Assembly (NCBI RefSeq): GCF_020171465.1
Contig: NZ_JAIUZR010000002.1
Location: 1-37,830, forward strand
DNA from: Lutimonas saemankumensis
Lineage (GTDB): Bacteria > Bacteroidota > Bacteroidia > Flavobacteriales > Flavobacteriaceae
Length of the DNA: 37,830 nt
Direction: 5' to 3'
Below are positions 15,534 through 24,774 of the stretch, in pieces. The translations under genes and the position numbers were made by a program. The notes beneath the pieces are model-generated. The model made no database searches and was not told the DNA's origin. It saw nothing but the letters and a program-made list of their open reading frames with translations. Each line of letters begins with the position of its first letter. Within the stretch, counting starts at the first letter, position 1.

Positions 15534-16811
15534 TTGTTGGATACTCTTGCTAATAAATATAATCGACAGTTAATTAGAATAATATCTATTGGTCCATTTG
15601 TTGCATTTGTAATGTATATATATTTGGGGTATATGGATTTTTTTAAGGTAATGACGCTTTTAGCGTACATTGGAACCATTCTTGTATTACTTTACAAAGG
15701 AAGATCAAAATCTCTCAAACTTCCGGCTTATCTGGTTTTTTATTTTTTATTCATTTGTTACGATTTTTTTTCTACGATGGAAATATTGGGTAGGGAATTC
15801 AAAACAATATGGTTATTTTCGAACAAAATGATCGGTGGGTTACTTTTTATGTTTATCATTGAAAACATTGATATTCCAAAGAAATATTTTAAACAAATTT
15901 TGAAGATTAGCAAAATTGTTTTATTTATTGCTTTCGCGGTTATACTTATTCAACAGGTTATCAATCCTAATTTTTTTATCCGAACTGATTTGATCAATTT
16001 AGAACATTCAAGAACTAGTGATGAGGATCGGTTATTATCAATTTATTCCTGGCTGGATTTATTGGCTATCGGATTTAGTTTTGTTCCAGTTTTTATCCTT
16101 GTCATTGAAGAAAACTTAAGGCACAAAAAATCGACGGTTCTTTGGTTAATCGCTGGTTTGATATTTTCTTTATTGTGTAAGTCCAGATGGGTAATGGTGA
16201 ACACAATGTTGGTTGGCATTATTTATATGATTTATAGCAAGAATCTGGGATTGTTAGTATTTAGGTTGTTGATTTTAGCCCCATTGCTGTTTACACTTTT
16301 AGTTTACTCGCTTAAACCCTTTAACATCAATATTGATGGAATTATTATGGATAGAGTATTTGAAAAAAGAAAAGGAGGGTTAATGAGTGGTTCAGCAAGC
16401 ACAAGAATTCTGGCTTTCAAGGCCTTTGATGCGTTATACTGGCAAGGAGATCCAGTTTTTGGAAAAGGAAATATTAAGTATGGTATGGGAGGAAGCGGAG
16501 AACAGGATTACAAACTTAGAAGATTTCTTGGAGGGCATTCTTCTCAAATTCATGTTGGATATCTTTCATTATTTTACATGTATGGAATTGTGGGTGGAGC
16601 GGCATTTATTATGTTTTTAATACTACTTTTTAAGAGATTATATCAAGATGCAAAAATCACAAAAGCTTGGGCTCCAATGGTTGGAATGCTGGGTTTTGCA
16701 GTTGCAAATTTGACTTTAGTATGGTTCTCAGTTTTCGAAATGGGATTTATTATCGTTCTTTTAGCCAATAAATATTACAAACAAGAATTGAAGGCAGATT
16801 ATGCTTTATAG
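15534..16811 (+). CDS. wzy: O-antigen polymerase/ligase-like membrane protein (Wzy)
   Basis: A polytopic membrane protein of 425 residues with about ten hydrophobic segments, the first at residues 16-36 (ISIGPFVAFVMYIYLGYM). The large soluble loop near residues 265-340 contains SASTRILAF, PVFGKGNIKYGMGG and FLGGHSSQIHVGYLSLFYMYG. This loop, ending in a His followed by two more membrane spans (GIVGGAAFIMFLILLF), is the usual pattern of Wzy/WaaL-type proteins. Known: Wzy joins lipid-linked repeat units on the outer face of the inner membrane. There is no ATG at the 5' end: an in-frame stop at 15522 forces a TTG start at 15534 or 15537, or a truncated start at ATG 15612 that would cut into the first helix. 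Its end overlaps wzx by 11 bases. Sequence is too variable to separate polymerase from ligase. Confidence 0.8.
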   Translation: MLDTLANKYNRQLIRIISIGPFVAFVMYIYLGYMDFFKVMTLLAYIGTILVLLYKGRSKSLKLPAYLVFYFLFICYDFFSTMEILGREFKTIWLFSNKMIGGLLFMFIIENIDIPKKYFKQILKISKIVLFIAFAVILIQQVINPNFFIRTDLINLEHSRTSDEDRLLSIYSWLDLLAIGFSFVPVFILVIEENLRHKKSTVLWLIAGLIFSLLCKSRWVMVNTMLVGIIYMIYSKNLGLLVFRLLILAPLLFTLLVYSLKPFNINIDGIIMDRVFEKRKGGLMSGSASTRILAFKAFDALYWQGDPVFGKGNIKYGMGGSGEQDYKLRRFLGGHSSQIHVGYLSLFYMYGIVGGAAFIMFLILLFKRLYQDAKITKAWAPMVGMLGFAVANLTLVWFSVFEMGFIIVLLANKYYKQELKADYAL

Positions 16812-18168
16812 AAAAATTTCAAATATTTTTAAGGGACATGAGAGGACGGTGAAGGCAAGAAAGAACATTTTCACTTCTTTTGCTATCAAAGGGATGAGCA
16901 TAATAGTGGGATTTTTGCTCATTAGAGTTACTTTAAATTATTTGAATCAGACGGAATATGGAATTTGGATTACTCTTACTTCATTTATTTCCTGGTTTAC
17001 ATTTTTCGAAATAGGATTAGGAAATGGATTAAAGAATAAACTTGCCGAATCATTAGCGAAAAATGATAATAAGATGGCTAGAATTTACGTGAGTACAACT
17101 TATGCCATATTGAGTATGGTCATTGGTTTAATTGCAGTAATATTCTTTTTTGCTAATTTCTTTATTGACTGGACAATAATATTAAATACCGGTAAAGAAT
17201 TGGGTCCAACTTTGACGAATTTGGCTCTAATAGTTTTTGGTTTTTTCTTTATGCGTTTCGTTCTGAAGTTGATAGGAACTATTTTGAGAGCCGATCAACG
17301 ACCTGCAATTGCAGGAGCATTTGGCCCGATCGGTAACTTGATCAAATTAATTGTAATCTATATTCTCACCTTATATACCGAGGGATCTTTATTATATTTA
17401 GGCTGGGTACTTAGTATTGTTCCTACTTTAGTTTTAATATTCGCAACGGTCTATTTTTACAATTCTGATTACAAACATATTGCTCCTTCCATAAATCATA
17501 TTGAATTCAAATATGCCAAAGACTTATTGAACCTAGGATTTAAGTTTTTCTTGATTCAGATTTCAGCTCTCGTAATGTTTCAATCCTCGAATATAATCAT
17601 AGCCCAGTATTATGGCCCTGAAGAAGTTACTCCTTACAACCTTGCGTACAAGTTATTTTCAATGATCAATATGGTATTTGCAATTATTGTTGCCCCATTT
17701 TGGGCAGCATTCACTGAGGCGTGGGTGAAAATGGATCTAAATTGGGTAAAAAAAACGGTTCGGAATCTGTTTTATATATGGATGGGACTTGTATTTATAT
17801 CATTATTTTTGTATTTAATTTCAGATACTTTTTTTGATGTTTGGTTAGGAACGGAAAAAATGAAATCTATAAATATCACTGATAGACTTAAAATTTCATT
17901 GATAATTTATTTCCTATTGTTTACGTTTGGAAGTGTTTTTAACATGTTCATCAATGGCGTGGGAAAATTACAAGTTCAGATGTATTCATTATTAATTGGA
18001 GCTACAATTTTCATTCCAATAACAATATTTTTTATCAAAATTCTGCATTGGGGAATAGAAAGTGTTGTTATCGCATCAATAGTATCAAATTTTTATTCTC
18101 CTTTTGTAGCACCTTTTCATTATTATAAATTAATTAATAATAGAGCTCATGGCATTTGGAATAAATAA
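16801..18168 (+). CDS. wzx: Wzx-type lipid-linked oligosaccharide flippase
   Basis: A 455-residue polytopic protein of the MATE/MVF-type polysaccharide exporter superfamily with about twelve hydrophobic segments. The start, FTSFAIKGMSIIVGFLLIRV followed by LNYLNQTEYGIWITLTSF, is the classic Wzx opening. FFEIGLGNGLKNKLAE closes the first amphipathic loop, and SNIIIAQYYGPEEVTPYNL marks the mid-protein repeat of the fold. It would flip the undecaprenyl-linked repeat unit to the periplasmic face. It overlaps wzy by 11 bases and the following acetyltransferase by 20, so the three are probably translated together. A flippase plus a polymerase in one block indicates Wzx/Wzy-dependent rather than ABC-transporter assembly. 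Confidence 0.9.
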   Translation: MLYRKISNIFKGHERTVKARKNIFTSFAIKGMSIIVGFLLIRVTLNYLNQTEYGIWITLTSFISWFTFFEIGLGNGLKNKLAESLAKNDNKMARIYVSTTYAILSMVIGLIAVIFFFANFFIDWTIILNTGKELGPTLTNLALIVFGFFFMRFVLKLIGTILRADQRPAIAGAFGPIGNLIKLIVIYILTLYTEGSLLYLGWVLSIVPTLVLIFATVYFYNSDYKHIAPSINHIEFKYAKDLLNLGFKFFLIQISALVMFQSSNIIIAQYYGPEEVTPYNLAYKLFSMINMVFAIIVAPFWAAFTEAWVKMDLNWVKKTVRNLFYIWMGLVFISLFLYLISDTFFDVWLGTEKMKSINITDRLKISLIIYFLLFTFGSVFNMFINGVGKLQVQMYSLLIGATIFIPITIFFIKILHWGIESVVIASIVSNFYSPFVAPFHYYKLINNRAHGIWNK

Positions 18169-18841
18169 AAAGTATTTTTCATTCATATTGAGGCCCTACC
18201 TTTTTAATGCCCACTTAAAAAGGTCAAAACTCCTGAAGAAATTTAAAAAAGAAAATTTATCTCTGGACTATTTCGTAACTATAACTAATTCTCGAATAGG
18301 AAATTTTAATCACTTTGGTGATGAAGTACAATTGATCAACTCCGAAATTGGAGATCACAGTTATGTCAATTCAAATACGAGAATTACACATTCAATTATT
18401 GGAAAATATTGTTCCATAGGATCAAATGTTACATTGGGTATGGGAATTCATCCAACGGATTTAGTGTCTACACATCCTGCGTTTTATTCCAATAAGAAAT
18501 CTTTTAAAACTTTCGCGGATTCAAATTTTGTTGAAGAATATAGTCCTATCATCTTAGGTAACGATGTTTGGATAGGAAGTAATTCAATCATTATGGGCGG
18601 GGTGAAAATTGGAAATGGAGCCATTATTGCTGCCGGTGCGGTGGTTACAAAAGACGTAAAACCTTATGAAATTGTCGGGGGAATTCCTGCAAAGCACATA
18701 AAAATGAGGCTTGATCCAATAGTTATTCAAAAGTTAGAAAAGATTAAATGGTGGGATTTCGAGGAGTCGTGGATCGAGGAGAACTATAAACTGTTTTTGG
18801 ATAAAGAAAAATTTTTAGACTTATTTAATGATGAAAAGTAA
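18149..18841 (+). CDS. CatB-related O-acetyltransferase (hexapeptide repeat)
   Basis: A 230-residue left-handed beta-helix acyltransferase. Hexapeptide repeats run from about residue 45 (SRIGNFNHFG) to residue 180. The xenobiotic-acetyltransferase-type insertion GMGIHPTDLVSTHPAFY carries the likely catalytic His. The C-terminal repeats GNDVWIGSNSIIMGG and GAIIAAGAVVTKDVKPYEIV are typical, and IVGGIPAKHIKMR closes the domain. Reaction expected: acetyl-CoA-dependent O-acetylation of a sugar. It overlaps wzx by 20 bases. The final helical tail (KWWDFEESWIEENYKLF) is standard for the family. Acceptor unknown. Confidence 0.87.
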   Translation: MAFGINKKYFSFILRPYLFNAHLKRSKLLKKFKKENLSLDYFVTITNSRIGNFNHFGDEVQLINSEIGDHSYVNSNTRITHSIIGKYCSIGSNVTLGMGIHPTDLVSTHPAFYSNKKSFKTFADSNFVEEYSPIILGNDVWIGSNSIIMGGVKIGNGAIIAAGAVVTKDVKPYEIVGGIPAKHIKMRLDPIVIQKLEKIKWWDFEESWIEENYKLFLDKEKFLDLFNDEK

Positions 18842-18913
18842 AAAGATTCATGACACTATCTTTCATAGAATTTATCATAATTTTAAATTTAATCTTTTAA
18901 ATAGACTTTAATT

Positions 18914-20122
18914 TTGAAAGTTAAATCAAGAAATAAAAGATTAAATCTTGTTCATGTAGGAGCATCGGGATTTCCCAAACTCAAAACAGCATCTGTTAAT
19001 AGATATTTTAACCTTTATAGTATGCTCCCAAAAGACAAGTTTTCTTTCACCTTGATTAGTAATCGTTCATTAAACAGATCGCAAGATACTGAATGGATAC
19101 AGAATAAAGGTATCTATAAAGGATTGCAATATAGATTTACTACCCCGACCCCTTTCAAACCTCAGAATTTTTTCCAAAGAAGGTATTATAAAATTTATGG
19201 GAAAGTATATGAATTTAATTACTTGTTAAAACTTGGATTTTTAAAGAATATTGATGTTTTAATTTTTTATCCTAGAGGTAGTTTTTTCGAACTGTTGGGA
19301 TATAGGATTTATTCAAAAATTTTTAATTTACCGTTAATCGGGCACTACGTAGAATTAAGATCTGGATTTAAAAGTAGAAATAGTTATTTTAAAAGAATTA
19401 ATGATTGGATGTTTGATAATTATTATATGTTTTTAGTTGATGGCTTGATTCCGATCAGCAACTATTTATGGCAGCATGTTAGGAAAAAGAGAAACATTAA
19501 AATGCTTAAAATACCCCCTATCGCGGATTTTGATTTGTTTTCAATAGATTCGGATCGAAATCAAGGCAATTATTTTCTTTATGTCGGATCATCAGTTTAT
19601 TATCAACCTGTTATGAAAATTTTGGATGCATTTAAAAAACTGGAAGAAGAAAACTTCAACTTGGTTTTAGTGCTGCATGGAAGCGGGACCCAAAAAATTA
19701 GAAACAATGTTGAAATACACCCCAAAAAAAATAAGATCTTTATCTATTCGGGATTGTCATATGAGGACCTTGTTCAGCTTTATGTAAATGCAAAGTCTTT
19801 GATAGTTCCTCTTTCGAATAGTTTACAGGATATCGCAAGATTTCCAAATAAAATATCTGAATATTTAGCCTCTTCAAATCCAATTATTACGAATAGAGTT
19901 GGTGAAGTTGAGAATTATTTCACTGATGGTGAGAATGCATTAGTGGCAGAATTAAACGCGAGTGATGGTATTCTTGAAAAAATGCAAATAGTTGTAGATA
20001 ATCCTGAAAAGGCCGAAAAAATAGGTTATAAAGGATATGAATTAGGCTTAAAGTATTTTGATAAGAATAGCTATAAGAAAGAGTTTGAAACTTTTATTAC
20101 GAATTTTGTTTCTAAAAATTAA
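18914..20122 (+). CDS. Glycosyltransferase (GT4-like, GT-B)
   Basis: A 402-residue putative GT-B glycosyltransferase. The N-terminal half has LNLVHVGASGFPKLKTASVN and an internal hydrophobic Rossmann core; the C-terminal half has YFLYVGSSVYYQPVMKI, LVLVLHGSGTQ, IYSGLSYEDLVQLY and ARFPNKISEYLASSNPIITN, where the Glu before the Tyr is in the position of the second Glu of the E-x7-E donor motif. VGEVENYFTDGENALV completes it. No ATG is available: an in-frame stop lies at 18902 and the first possible start is TTG at 18914 (or ATT at 18911). It is separated from the acetyltransferase by 72 bases with no evident promoter or terminator. Donor and acceptor unknown. Confidence 0.8.
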   Translation: MKVKSRNKRLNLVHVGASGFPKLKTASVNRYFNLYSMLPKDKFSFTLISNRSLNRSQDTEWIQNKGIYKGLQYRFTTPTPFKPQNFFQRRYYKIYGKVYEFNYLLKLGFLKNIDVLIFYPRGSFFELLGYRIYSKIFNLPLIGHYVELRSGFKSRNSYFKRINDWMFDNYYMFLVDGLIPISNYLWQHVRKKRNIKMLKIPPIADFDLFSIDSDRNQGNYFLYVGSSVYYQPVMKILDAFKKLEEENFNLVLVLHGSGTQKIRNNVEIHPKKNKIFIYSGLSYEDLVQLYVNAKSLIVPLSNSLQDIARFPNKISEYLASSNPIITNRVGEVENYFTDGENALVAELNASDGILEKMQIVVDNPEKAEKIGYKGYELGLKYFDKNSYKKEFETFITNFVSKN

Positions 20123-20134
20123 AAATAATTCCAT

Positions 20135-20662
20135 ATGGTTTCAATTTTAAAAAAAAAATATTACAACTTTATGATAAGTATATCTGGATCAGAAAAGAGA
20201 GCGAAGATATACAGAAAAGTTTATGGAGTTTCGATCGGTAAGAATGTTCGTTTTACAGGGAAACCAGAATGGGGAACGGAACCCTATCTCATTAGCATAG
20301 GTAATAATGTCACTGTCACTCAACACGTTGCATTTATAACACATGATGGTGGAGTAGGACTTTTCCGAAAAGAATATCCGGGAATTAATGTTTTCGGAAG
20401 GATTACTATAGGAGACAATGTTTTCATTGGCGCGAGAACAATTTTTCTGCCTGGAGTTACAGTAGGAAACAATGTTGTTATTGCGGCTGGCAGTATTGTC
20501 ACAAAAGATGTCAAAGAAAATTCTGTTATTGCCGGAGCACCAGCTAAAAAATTGAAATCTTTAGATGAATATAAACAGAATGTTTTGAAGAAAGCAGCAT
20601 TCATAACTGAAAGCGATTATTTGAAAAGAAAAATCGAAGTATTAAAACACTTAGAAGAATGA
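20135..20662 (+). CDS. Hexapeptide-repeat acyltransferase (maltose-O-acetyltransferase-like)
   Basis: A 175-residue left-handed beta-helix acetyltransferase. IGKNVRFTGKPEWG and YLISIGNNVTVTQHVAFITH introduce the helix, with the catalytic His in FITHDGGVG. GRITIGDNVFIGARTIFLPG and GNNVVIAAGSIVTKDV are the repeats, and VIAGAPAKKLKSLDEY closes it. Known: such WcaF/MAT-like enzymes O-acetylate sugars in capsule loci. Codons 4-8 include a run of ten A residues (20149-20158), a possible slippage site that would shift the frame within the first ten residues. Its stop overlaps the following glycosyltransferase start by 4 bases (ATGA), indicating coupled translation. Confidence 0.87.
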   Translation: MVSILKKKYYNFMISISGSEKRAKIYRKVYGVSIGKNVRFTGKPEWGTEPYLISIGNNVTVTQHVAFITHDGGVGLFRKEYPGINVFGRITIGDNVFIGARTIFLPGVTVGNNVVIAAGSIVTKDVKENSVIAGAPAKKLKSLDEYKQNVLKKAAFITESDYLKRKIEVLKHLEE

Positions 20663-21744
20663 AAATACTTTTTTTTATTGAAAGTTTACATTCGGGAGGT
20701 AAGGAAAGGCGACTAACAGAGCTTATTAAGGGGTTATTATTGTACGACCAATTTGAAATCGAACTTGTTACTACGAAAAAAGATATTAACTATAAGGAGA
20801 TTTTGGATATGGATGTTAAAATACACTATTTATTGAGAAAAAAATCCAGAGACCCAAAAGTTTTCATTCAATTTTTTAAAATCGCTTGGCGATTCAAACC
20901 AGATTTCATTCATGTTTGGGGAAGAATGGTAGCGATTTATGCCATACCGACCAAATTACTTCTTAATATTCCTATGATAAATAGTGAAATTACTGATGCT
21001 CCACCAAACATTTTGCCGCCCGAACCATCGTTAAAATTAACATTTAAATTCTCTGATATTCTCCTATCAAATTCTCTCGCAGGTTTAAAGGCTTATAATG
21101 CTCCAAAGGAAAAAAGCAAGGTAATTTATAATGGTTTTGATTTTAATAGAATTGAAAACTTAATTGAGAAAAAAATAATTAGAGATCAATTCAAAATAAC
21201 GACTAGATATGTTGTTGCTATGGTGGCTACTTTTTCTTCTAAAAAGGATTATACTACATTCATAGAGGCGGCGAAACTTGTCTTATCTGAAAAAGATGAC
21301 GTTAGTTTTTTATGTGTAGGAGATGGAGATTTTTCAAAATATTTTGAAATGGTTCCAAATACCATGAAGAACAAAATACTTTTTTTGGGGAAGCAAAAGG
21401 ATGTGGAATCCATTATGAATATTTGTGATTTGGGGGTTTTAACCTCAAATTCAGATGAGCATGGGGAAGGAATTTCAAATGCGTTAATGGAATTCATGGC
21501 TTTTAAAAAGCCGGTAATTGCAAATGACAATGGAGGGAACATTGAACTTGTTGCCAACAATGTTAATGGATATATAATTAAAGATAAGGATTTTATTGAT
21601 CTAAGTAGAAAAGTACGGAATCTATTACAAGATGATGAATTGAGAGCGAGAATGGGAATAGAATCATTTAGGAGAATAAATAAAAATTTCCATATTGAAA
21701 ATATGATTAAAGGTTTTAAAGAAATCTATGATAAATATGAATAG
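20659..21744 (+). CDS. Glycosyltransferase family 4 (GT-B)
   Basis: A 361-residue GT-B enzyme. The start MKILFFIESLHSGGKERRLT is a textbook GT4 opening with the G-G-x-E/R loop. DFIHVWGRMVAIYA ends the N-terminal core. VYNGFDFNRIE-type linker (here VIYNGFDFNRIENL) precedes VAMVATFSSKKDYTTFI, the start of the donor domain. DEHGEGISNALMEFMAFKKP is the donor-binding motif with the E-x7-E acidic residues, then NDNGGNIELVANNVNGYII. Length is normal. It overlaps the acetyltransferase by 4 bases and the next glycosyltransferase by up to 17, so the three are likely translationally coupled. Sugar specificity unknown. Confidence 0.9.
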   Translation: MKILFFIESLHSGGKERRLTELIKGLLLYDQFEIELVTTKKDINYKEILDMDVKIHYLLRKKSRDPKVFIQFFKIAWRFKPDFIHVWGRMVAIYAIPTKLLLNIPMINSEITDAPPNILPPEPSLKLTFKFSDILLSNSLAGLKAYNAPKEKSKVIYNGFDFNRIENLIEKKIIRDQFKITTRYVVAMVATFSSKKDYTTFIEAAKLVLSEKDDVSFLCVGDGDFSKYFEMVPNTMKNKILFLGKQKDVESIMNICDLGVLTSNSDEHGEGISNALMEFMAFKKPVIANDNGGNIELVANNVNGYIIKDKDFIDLSRKVRNLLQDDELRARMGIESFRRINKNFHIENMIKGFKEIYDKYE

Positions 21745-22672
21745 AAAGATTAAAATATTAATTGTCATCAGTGGAAATTCAAATGCTAAAAGTCCATTTG
21801 TGCTTGATCAAGTGGAAGCTTTGGAACAGAGTCTGTTAGAATTTGATTTTTTTATGATCAAAGGAAATGGAGTTTTAGGTTACCTGAATAATCTGAATTT
21901 GCTTAAATCCAAATTGAACTCATTTCAACCGGATTTGATTCATGCGCATTATGGATTAAGTGGAATGCTTTCTGTTTTACAGCGAAAAGTTCCTGTAATT
22001 ACGACTTTTCATGGATCTGATGTTAATAATAAAAAAGAAAGGTTCTTTTCTTTTTTAGCCAACAAATTAAGTTATAAATCAATTTATGTTTCAGAAAAGT
22101 TAGCCGAGATAATGCATGAAAAATCCGCCATCATTCTTCCTTGTGGAGTAGATATGGAAGTTTTTTACCCTATAGATAAAATTGAAGCAAGGAGTAAAAT
22201 GAATTTAGATGTTAATAAAAAGTACATTTTATTTTCTTCATCCTTTAACAATACGGTGAAGAATTATGGATTGGCTAAGGAAGCGATTGAAATAATGGAT
22301 TCAGAAGATGTCGAATTGATAGAACTTAAAGGATATTCTCGATCTGAAGTTGCACTTTTAATGAATTCTGTTGATCTGGTAATCATGACATCATTTACGG
22401 AAGGCTCTCCTCAATTTATTAAAGAGGCTATGGCAACCAATACACCTATCATTTCGGTAGATGTAGGGGATGTTTCTGAAGTTACTAAAGGTACTACCGG
22501 ATGTTACATTGTGGAAAGAAACCCCCAAAAAATAGCAGTTCAAATTGAGAAATTGTTAAAAGAGAATATTTCTTCTAACGGGCGAAGTAAAATTCAACAT
22601 TTGGATAACAAGATAATTGCCGAAAAATTGACAGAAATATATAAATCAGTAAAATACAAGGATGAAAACTGA
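21728..22672 (+). CDS. Glycosyltransferase family 4 (GT-B), short
   Basis: A 314-residue GT4-type enzyme, somewhat short for the family. The N-terminal domain has ILIVISGNSNAKSPFVLDQV, DLIHAHYGLSGMLS and ITTFHGSDVNN, the usual HAHYG and HGSD pair. The linker reads ILPCGVDMEVFYP. In the donor domain SFTEGSPQFIKEAMATNTP carries the E-x7-E motif, followed by VGDVSEVTKGTTGCYI. Start could be ATG 21728 or ATG 21737; the second leaves MNRKIKILIV and fits the family better. It overlaps its neighbours on both sides (17 or 8 bases upstream, 11 bases downstream). Donor sugar unknown. Confidence 0.88.
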   Translation: MINMNRKIKILIVISGNSNAKSPFVLDQVEALEQSLLEFDFFMIKGNGVLGYLNNLNLLKSKLNSFQPDLIHAHYGLSGMLSVLQRKVPVITTFHGSDVNNKKERFFSFLANKLSYKSIYVSEKLAEIMHEKSAIILPCGVDMEVFYPIDKIEARSKMNLDVNKKYILFSSSFNNTVKNYGLAKEAIEIMDSEDVELIELKGYSRSEVALLMNSVDLVIMTSFTEGSPQFIKEAMATNTPIISVDVGDVSEVTKGTTGCYIVERNPQKIAVQIEKLLKENISSNGRSKIQHLDNKIIAEKLTEIYKSVKYKDEN

Positions 22673-23690
22673 ATTTGAAATAATTGACAATTGGGAGCAG
22701 ATTGACAAGGACAAATGGAAGAATTTTATTGATTTGCATCCATATGGAAATATATTTCAATCAATTGATATGTTTAAGGTTTATCTGGACACACCAAAGT
22801 ACGACCCCTATGTTATTGCCGTCATTGATAAAAATGGAGAAATTTTAGGAATTCAAGTCTCGGTAATTCAAACACTTTATTCAAGTTTTCTGAAAAAATT
22901 AACTTCCCGATCTATTGTTTATGGAGGGCCTGTTATATTGAATAATGATGAATTCGTTTTAGGGACAATATTAGATTTCTATAAAAGAATGATGCATTCA
23001 AAAGCATTATACTCCCAATTCAGAAATATGAAAGACTGGGGAAAGAGTCGGAAAATTTTTAGTCAAAATGGGTTTACTTATTTAGAGCACCTTAACATTC
23101 TTCTCAATTTGAAAAAAGGAGAGGACGTCTTATGGAAGGAAATGAAAAGAGTAAGAAGGAAAAGTATTAATCAGGCATACAGAAAGGAAGTATACTCTAG
23201 AAAGATTGATATAGCCAATGAGAATCACCTTAAGCATGTTTATGCGTTGTTTCTCGATGTATATAAGAGAATTAATTTACCTCTACATAGTATAGATTTT
23301 TTTCAAAACTCAATCTTGCATTTGAAAAAGGATATTCTTTGTTTTGGCCTTTTTTTGGATGAAGAATTGATTGCCGCAAGAATGGTGCTCTGTTACAATA
23401 AGAGAATTTATGATTGGTATACGGGTTCAAGTGATGAATATTTGAGTTATCGACCTAATGACGTACTTCCATGGGAAATAATGAAATGGGGTATAGATCA
23501 TAAATTTGAAGTATTTGATTTTGGAGGTGCTGGACAACCAAACGTACCGTATGGGGTTAGGGATCACAAAATGAAATTTGGAGGAGATCTTGTTAATTTA
23601 GGAAGATTTGAAATTGTTCATAATAGGTTTTTATACGAATTGGCAAATTTCGGATTCAAGATGAAAAAAAAATTATTTAAGTTTCAATGA
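22662..23690 (+). CDS. FemAB/FemX-like GNAT-fold acyl- or aminoacyltransferase
   Basis: A 342-residue protein with two GNAT-like halves in the style of FemAB/FemX and BioF2-like acetyltransferase domains. The N-terminal half has YGNIFQSIDMFKVY and YGGPVI. The C-terminal half has LHLKKDILCFGLFLDEELIA, DWYTGSSDEYLSYRPNDVLP and VFDFGGAGQPNVPYGVRDHK followed by MKFGG, which is the signature end of the family. Known: FemX-type proteins attach amino acids to the peptidoglycan stem peptide from aminoacyl-tRNA; relatives in polysaccharide loci are often uncharacterised acyltransferases. Its 4-base overlap with the DUF354 gene, and the PIG-L and ATP-grasp genes that follow, suggest N-acylation or aminoacylation of a sugar amine (inference). 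Confidence 0.82.
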   Translation: MKTEFEIIDNWEQIDKDKWKNFIDLHPYGNIFQSIDMFKVYLDTPKYDPYVIAVIDKNGEILGIQVSVIQTLYSSFLKKLTSRSIVYGGPVILNNDEFVLGTILDFYKRMMHSKALYSQFRNMKDWGKSRKIFSQNGFTYLEHLNILLNLKKGEDVLWKEMKRVRRKSINQAYRKEVYSRKIDIANENHLKHVYALFLDVYKRINLPLHSIDFFQNSILHLKKDILCFGLFLDEELIAARMVLCYNKRIYDWYTGSSDEYLSYRPNDVLPWEIMKWGIDHKFEVFDFGGAGQPNVPYGVRDHKMKFGGDLVNLGRFEIVHNRFLYELANFGFKMKKKLFKFQ

Positions 23691-24772
23691 AAATTTTAAT
23701 TGATATAAATCATCCTGCACATGTTCATTTATTGAAGAATTTTGCATTTGAAATGCAAAAGAAGGGGCATCAAATTCTTTTTACATGTCGAGATAAAGAA
23801 TTTGAAATTGAGTTATTGGAATCATTGAGGTTTGAATATATAAACTTCGGTAAAAAATTTTCAAGTTTATCAGGTAAAATATTAGGCTTATTTAAATTCA
23901 ACGTTAAACTTTTAAGAATTGCCCTAAAGTTTAAACCGGATATATTGTTAAGTTCTGGCTCAATTTACGCATCTCACGTTTCATTTCTTATAAGAAAACC
24001 TCACATTTCATTGGAGGATACCGGAAACATAGAGCAAGTACGACTATATTTGCCTTTTACTGACGTCGTTTTGACTTCAGAAACATTTCAGGAAGATTAC
24101 GGGAGTAAGCAAATCAGATATCCGGGATATCACGAAGTCGCCTATTTGAACAAGAATTATTTTACGCCTGACCCCTCCATTTTGAAAAAATTAGGTATTA
24201 AAAATGAAGATAAGTTTGTTGTTATCAGATTTATCTCTTGGAAGGCAACTCATGATGTTGGTGTTAGAGGATTATCATATGAAGACAAGATTAGTATCGT
24301 GAACAAGCTTTCAGAAAAATTCATAGTTTTTATTTCTTCTGAAGGTGATTTACCAAAAGAATTGGAAAATTTCAGGATAAATATCAATGCTATTGATATG
24401 CATAGCGTCTTGTATTATTCCTCATTGTTGTTTGGGGAAAGCGGAACGATGACATCAGAGTGCTTTATTTTAGGTACTCCAGCGGTACAGATTAGTGGAT
24501 TGCCTAAAGGTTCTATGGGGACTTTGGAGGCTCAACACAATTCAGGATTGGTATGGATCTATGAGAAATATGATGATGATATTTTGAATCATGTAATCTC
24601 TTTAATTGAAACTGACAAATCAAAGGAAATTTGGAAAAAGAAAAGGGATCAAGTACTGTCCGAGTTTATCGACTTAACTCAGTTTTTGGTTTGGTTTGTT
24701 GAGTGTTATCCAAGCAGTTTTAACGCAATAAAAAAAGATAATAATTTTATTAGACAATTTTTAAATAATTAA
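23687..24772 (+). CDS. DUF354 family protein (GT-B / UDP-GlcNAc 2-epimerase-like fold)
   Basis: A 361-residue protein starting MKILIDINHPAHVHLLKNF, the signature of DUF354, a family with the GT-B fold of UDP-GlcNAc 2-epimerase and MurG-like enzymes. LLSSGSIYASHVSFLIRKP, ISLEDTGNIEQVRLYLPF, RYPGYHEVAYLN and LLFGESGTMTSECFILGTPA follow the family order; the last motif (GxSGTMxxExxxLGTP) corresponds to the donor-binding loop of the fold. No established reaction is known to me. It could be a glycosyltransferase or a sugar-nucleotide hydrolase/epimerase. It overlaps the FemAB-like gene by 4 bases and lies 2 bases before the PIG-L gene, which makes joint function likely. Confidence 0.85.
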   Translation: MKILIDINHPAHVHLLKNFAFEMQKKGHQILFTCRDKEFEIELLESLRFEYINFGKKFSSLSGKILGLFKFNVKLLRIALKFKPDILLSSGSIYASHVSFLIRKPHISLEDTGNIEQVRLYLPFTDVVLTSETFQEDYGSKQIRYPGYHEVAYLNKNYFTPDPSILKKLGIKNEDKFVVIRFISWKATHDVGVRGLSYEDKISIVNKLSEKFIVFISSEGDLPKELENFRININAIDMHSVLYYSSLLFGESGTMTSECFILGTPAVQISGLPKGSMGTLEAQHNSGLVWIYEKYDDDILNHVISLIETDKSKEIWKKKRDQVLSEFIDLTQFLVWFVECYPSSFNAIKKDNNFIRQFLNN

Positions 24773-24774
24773 TT

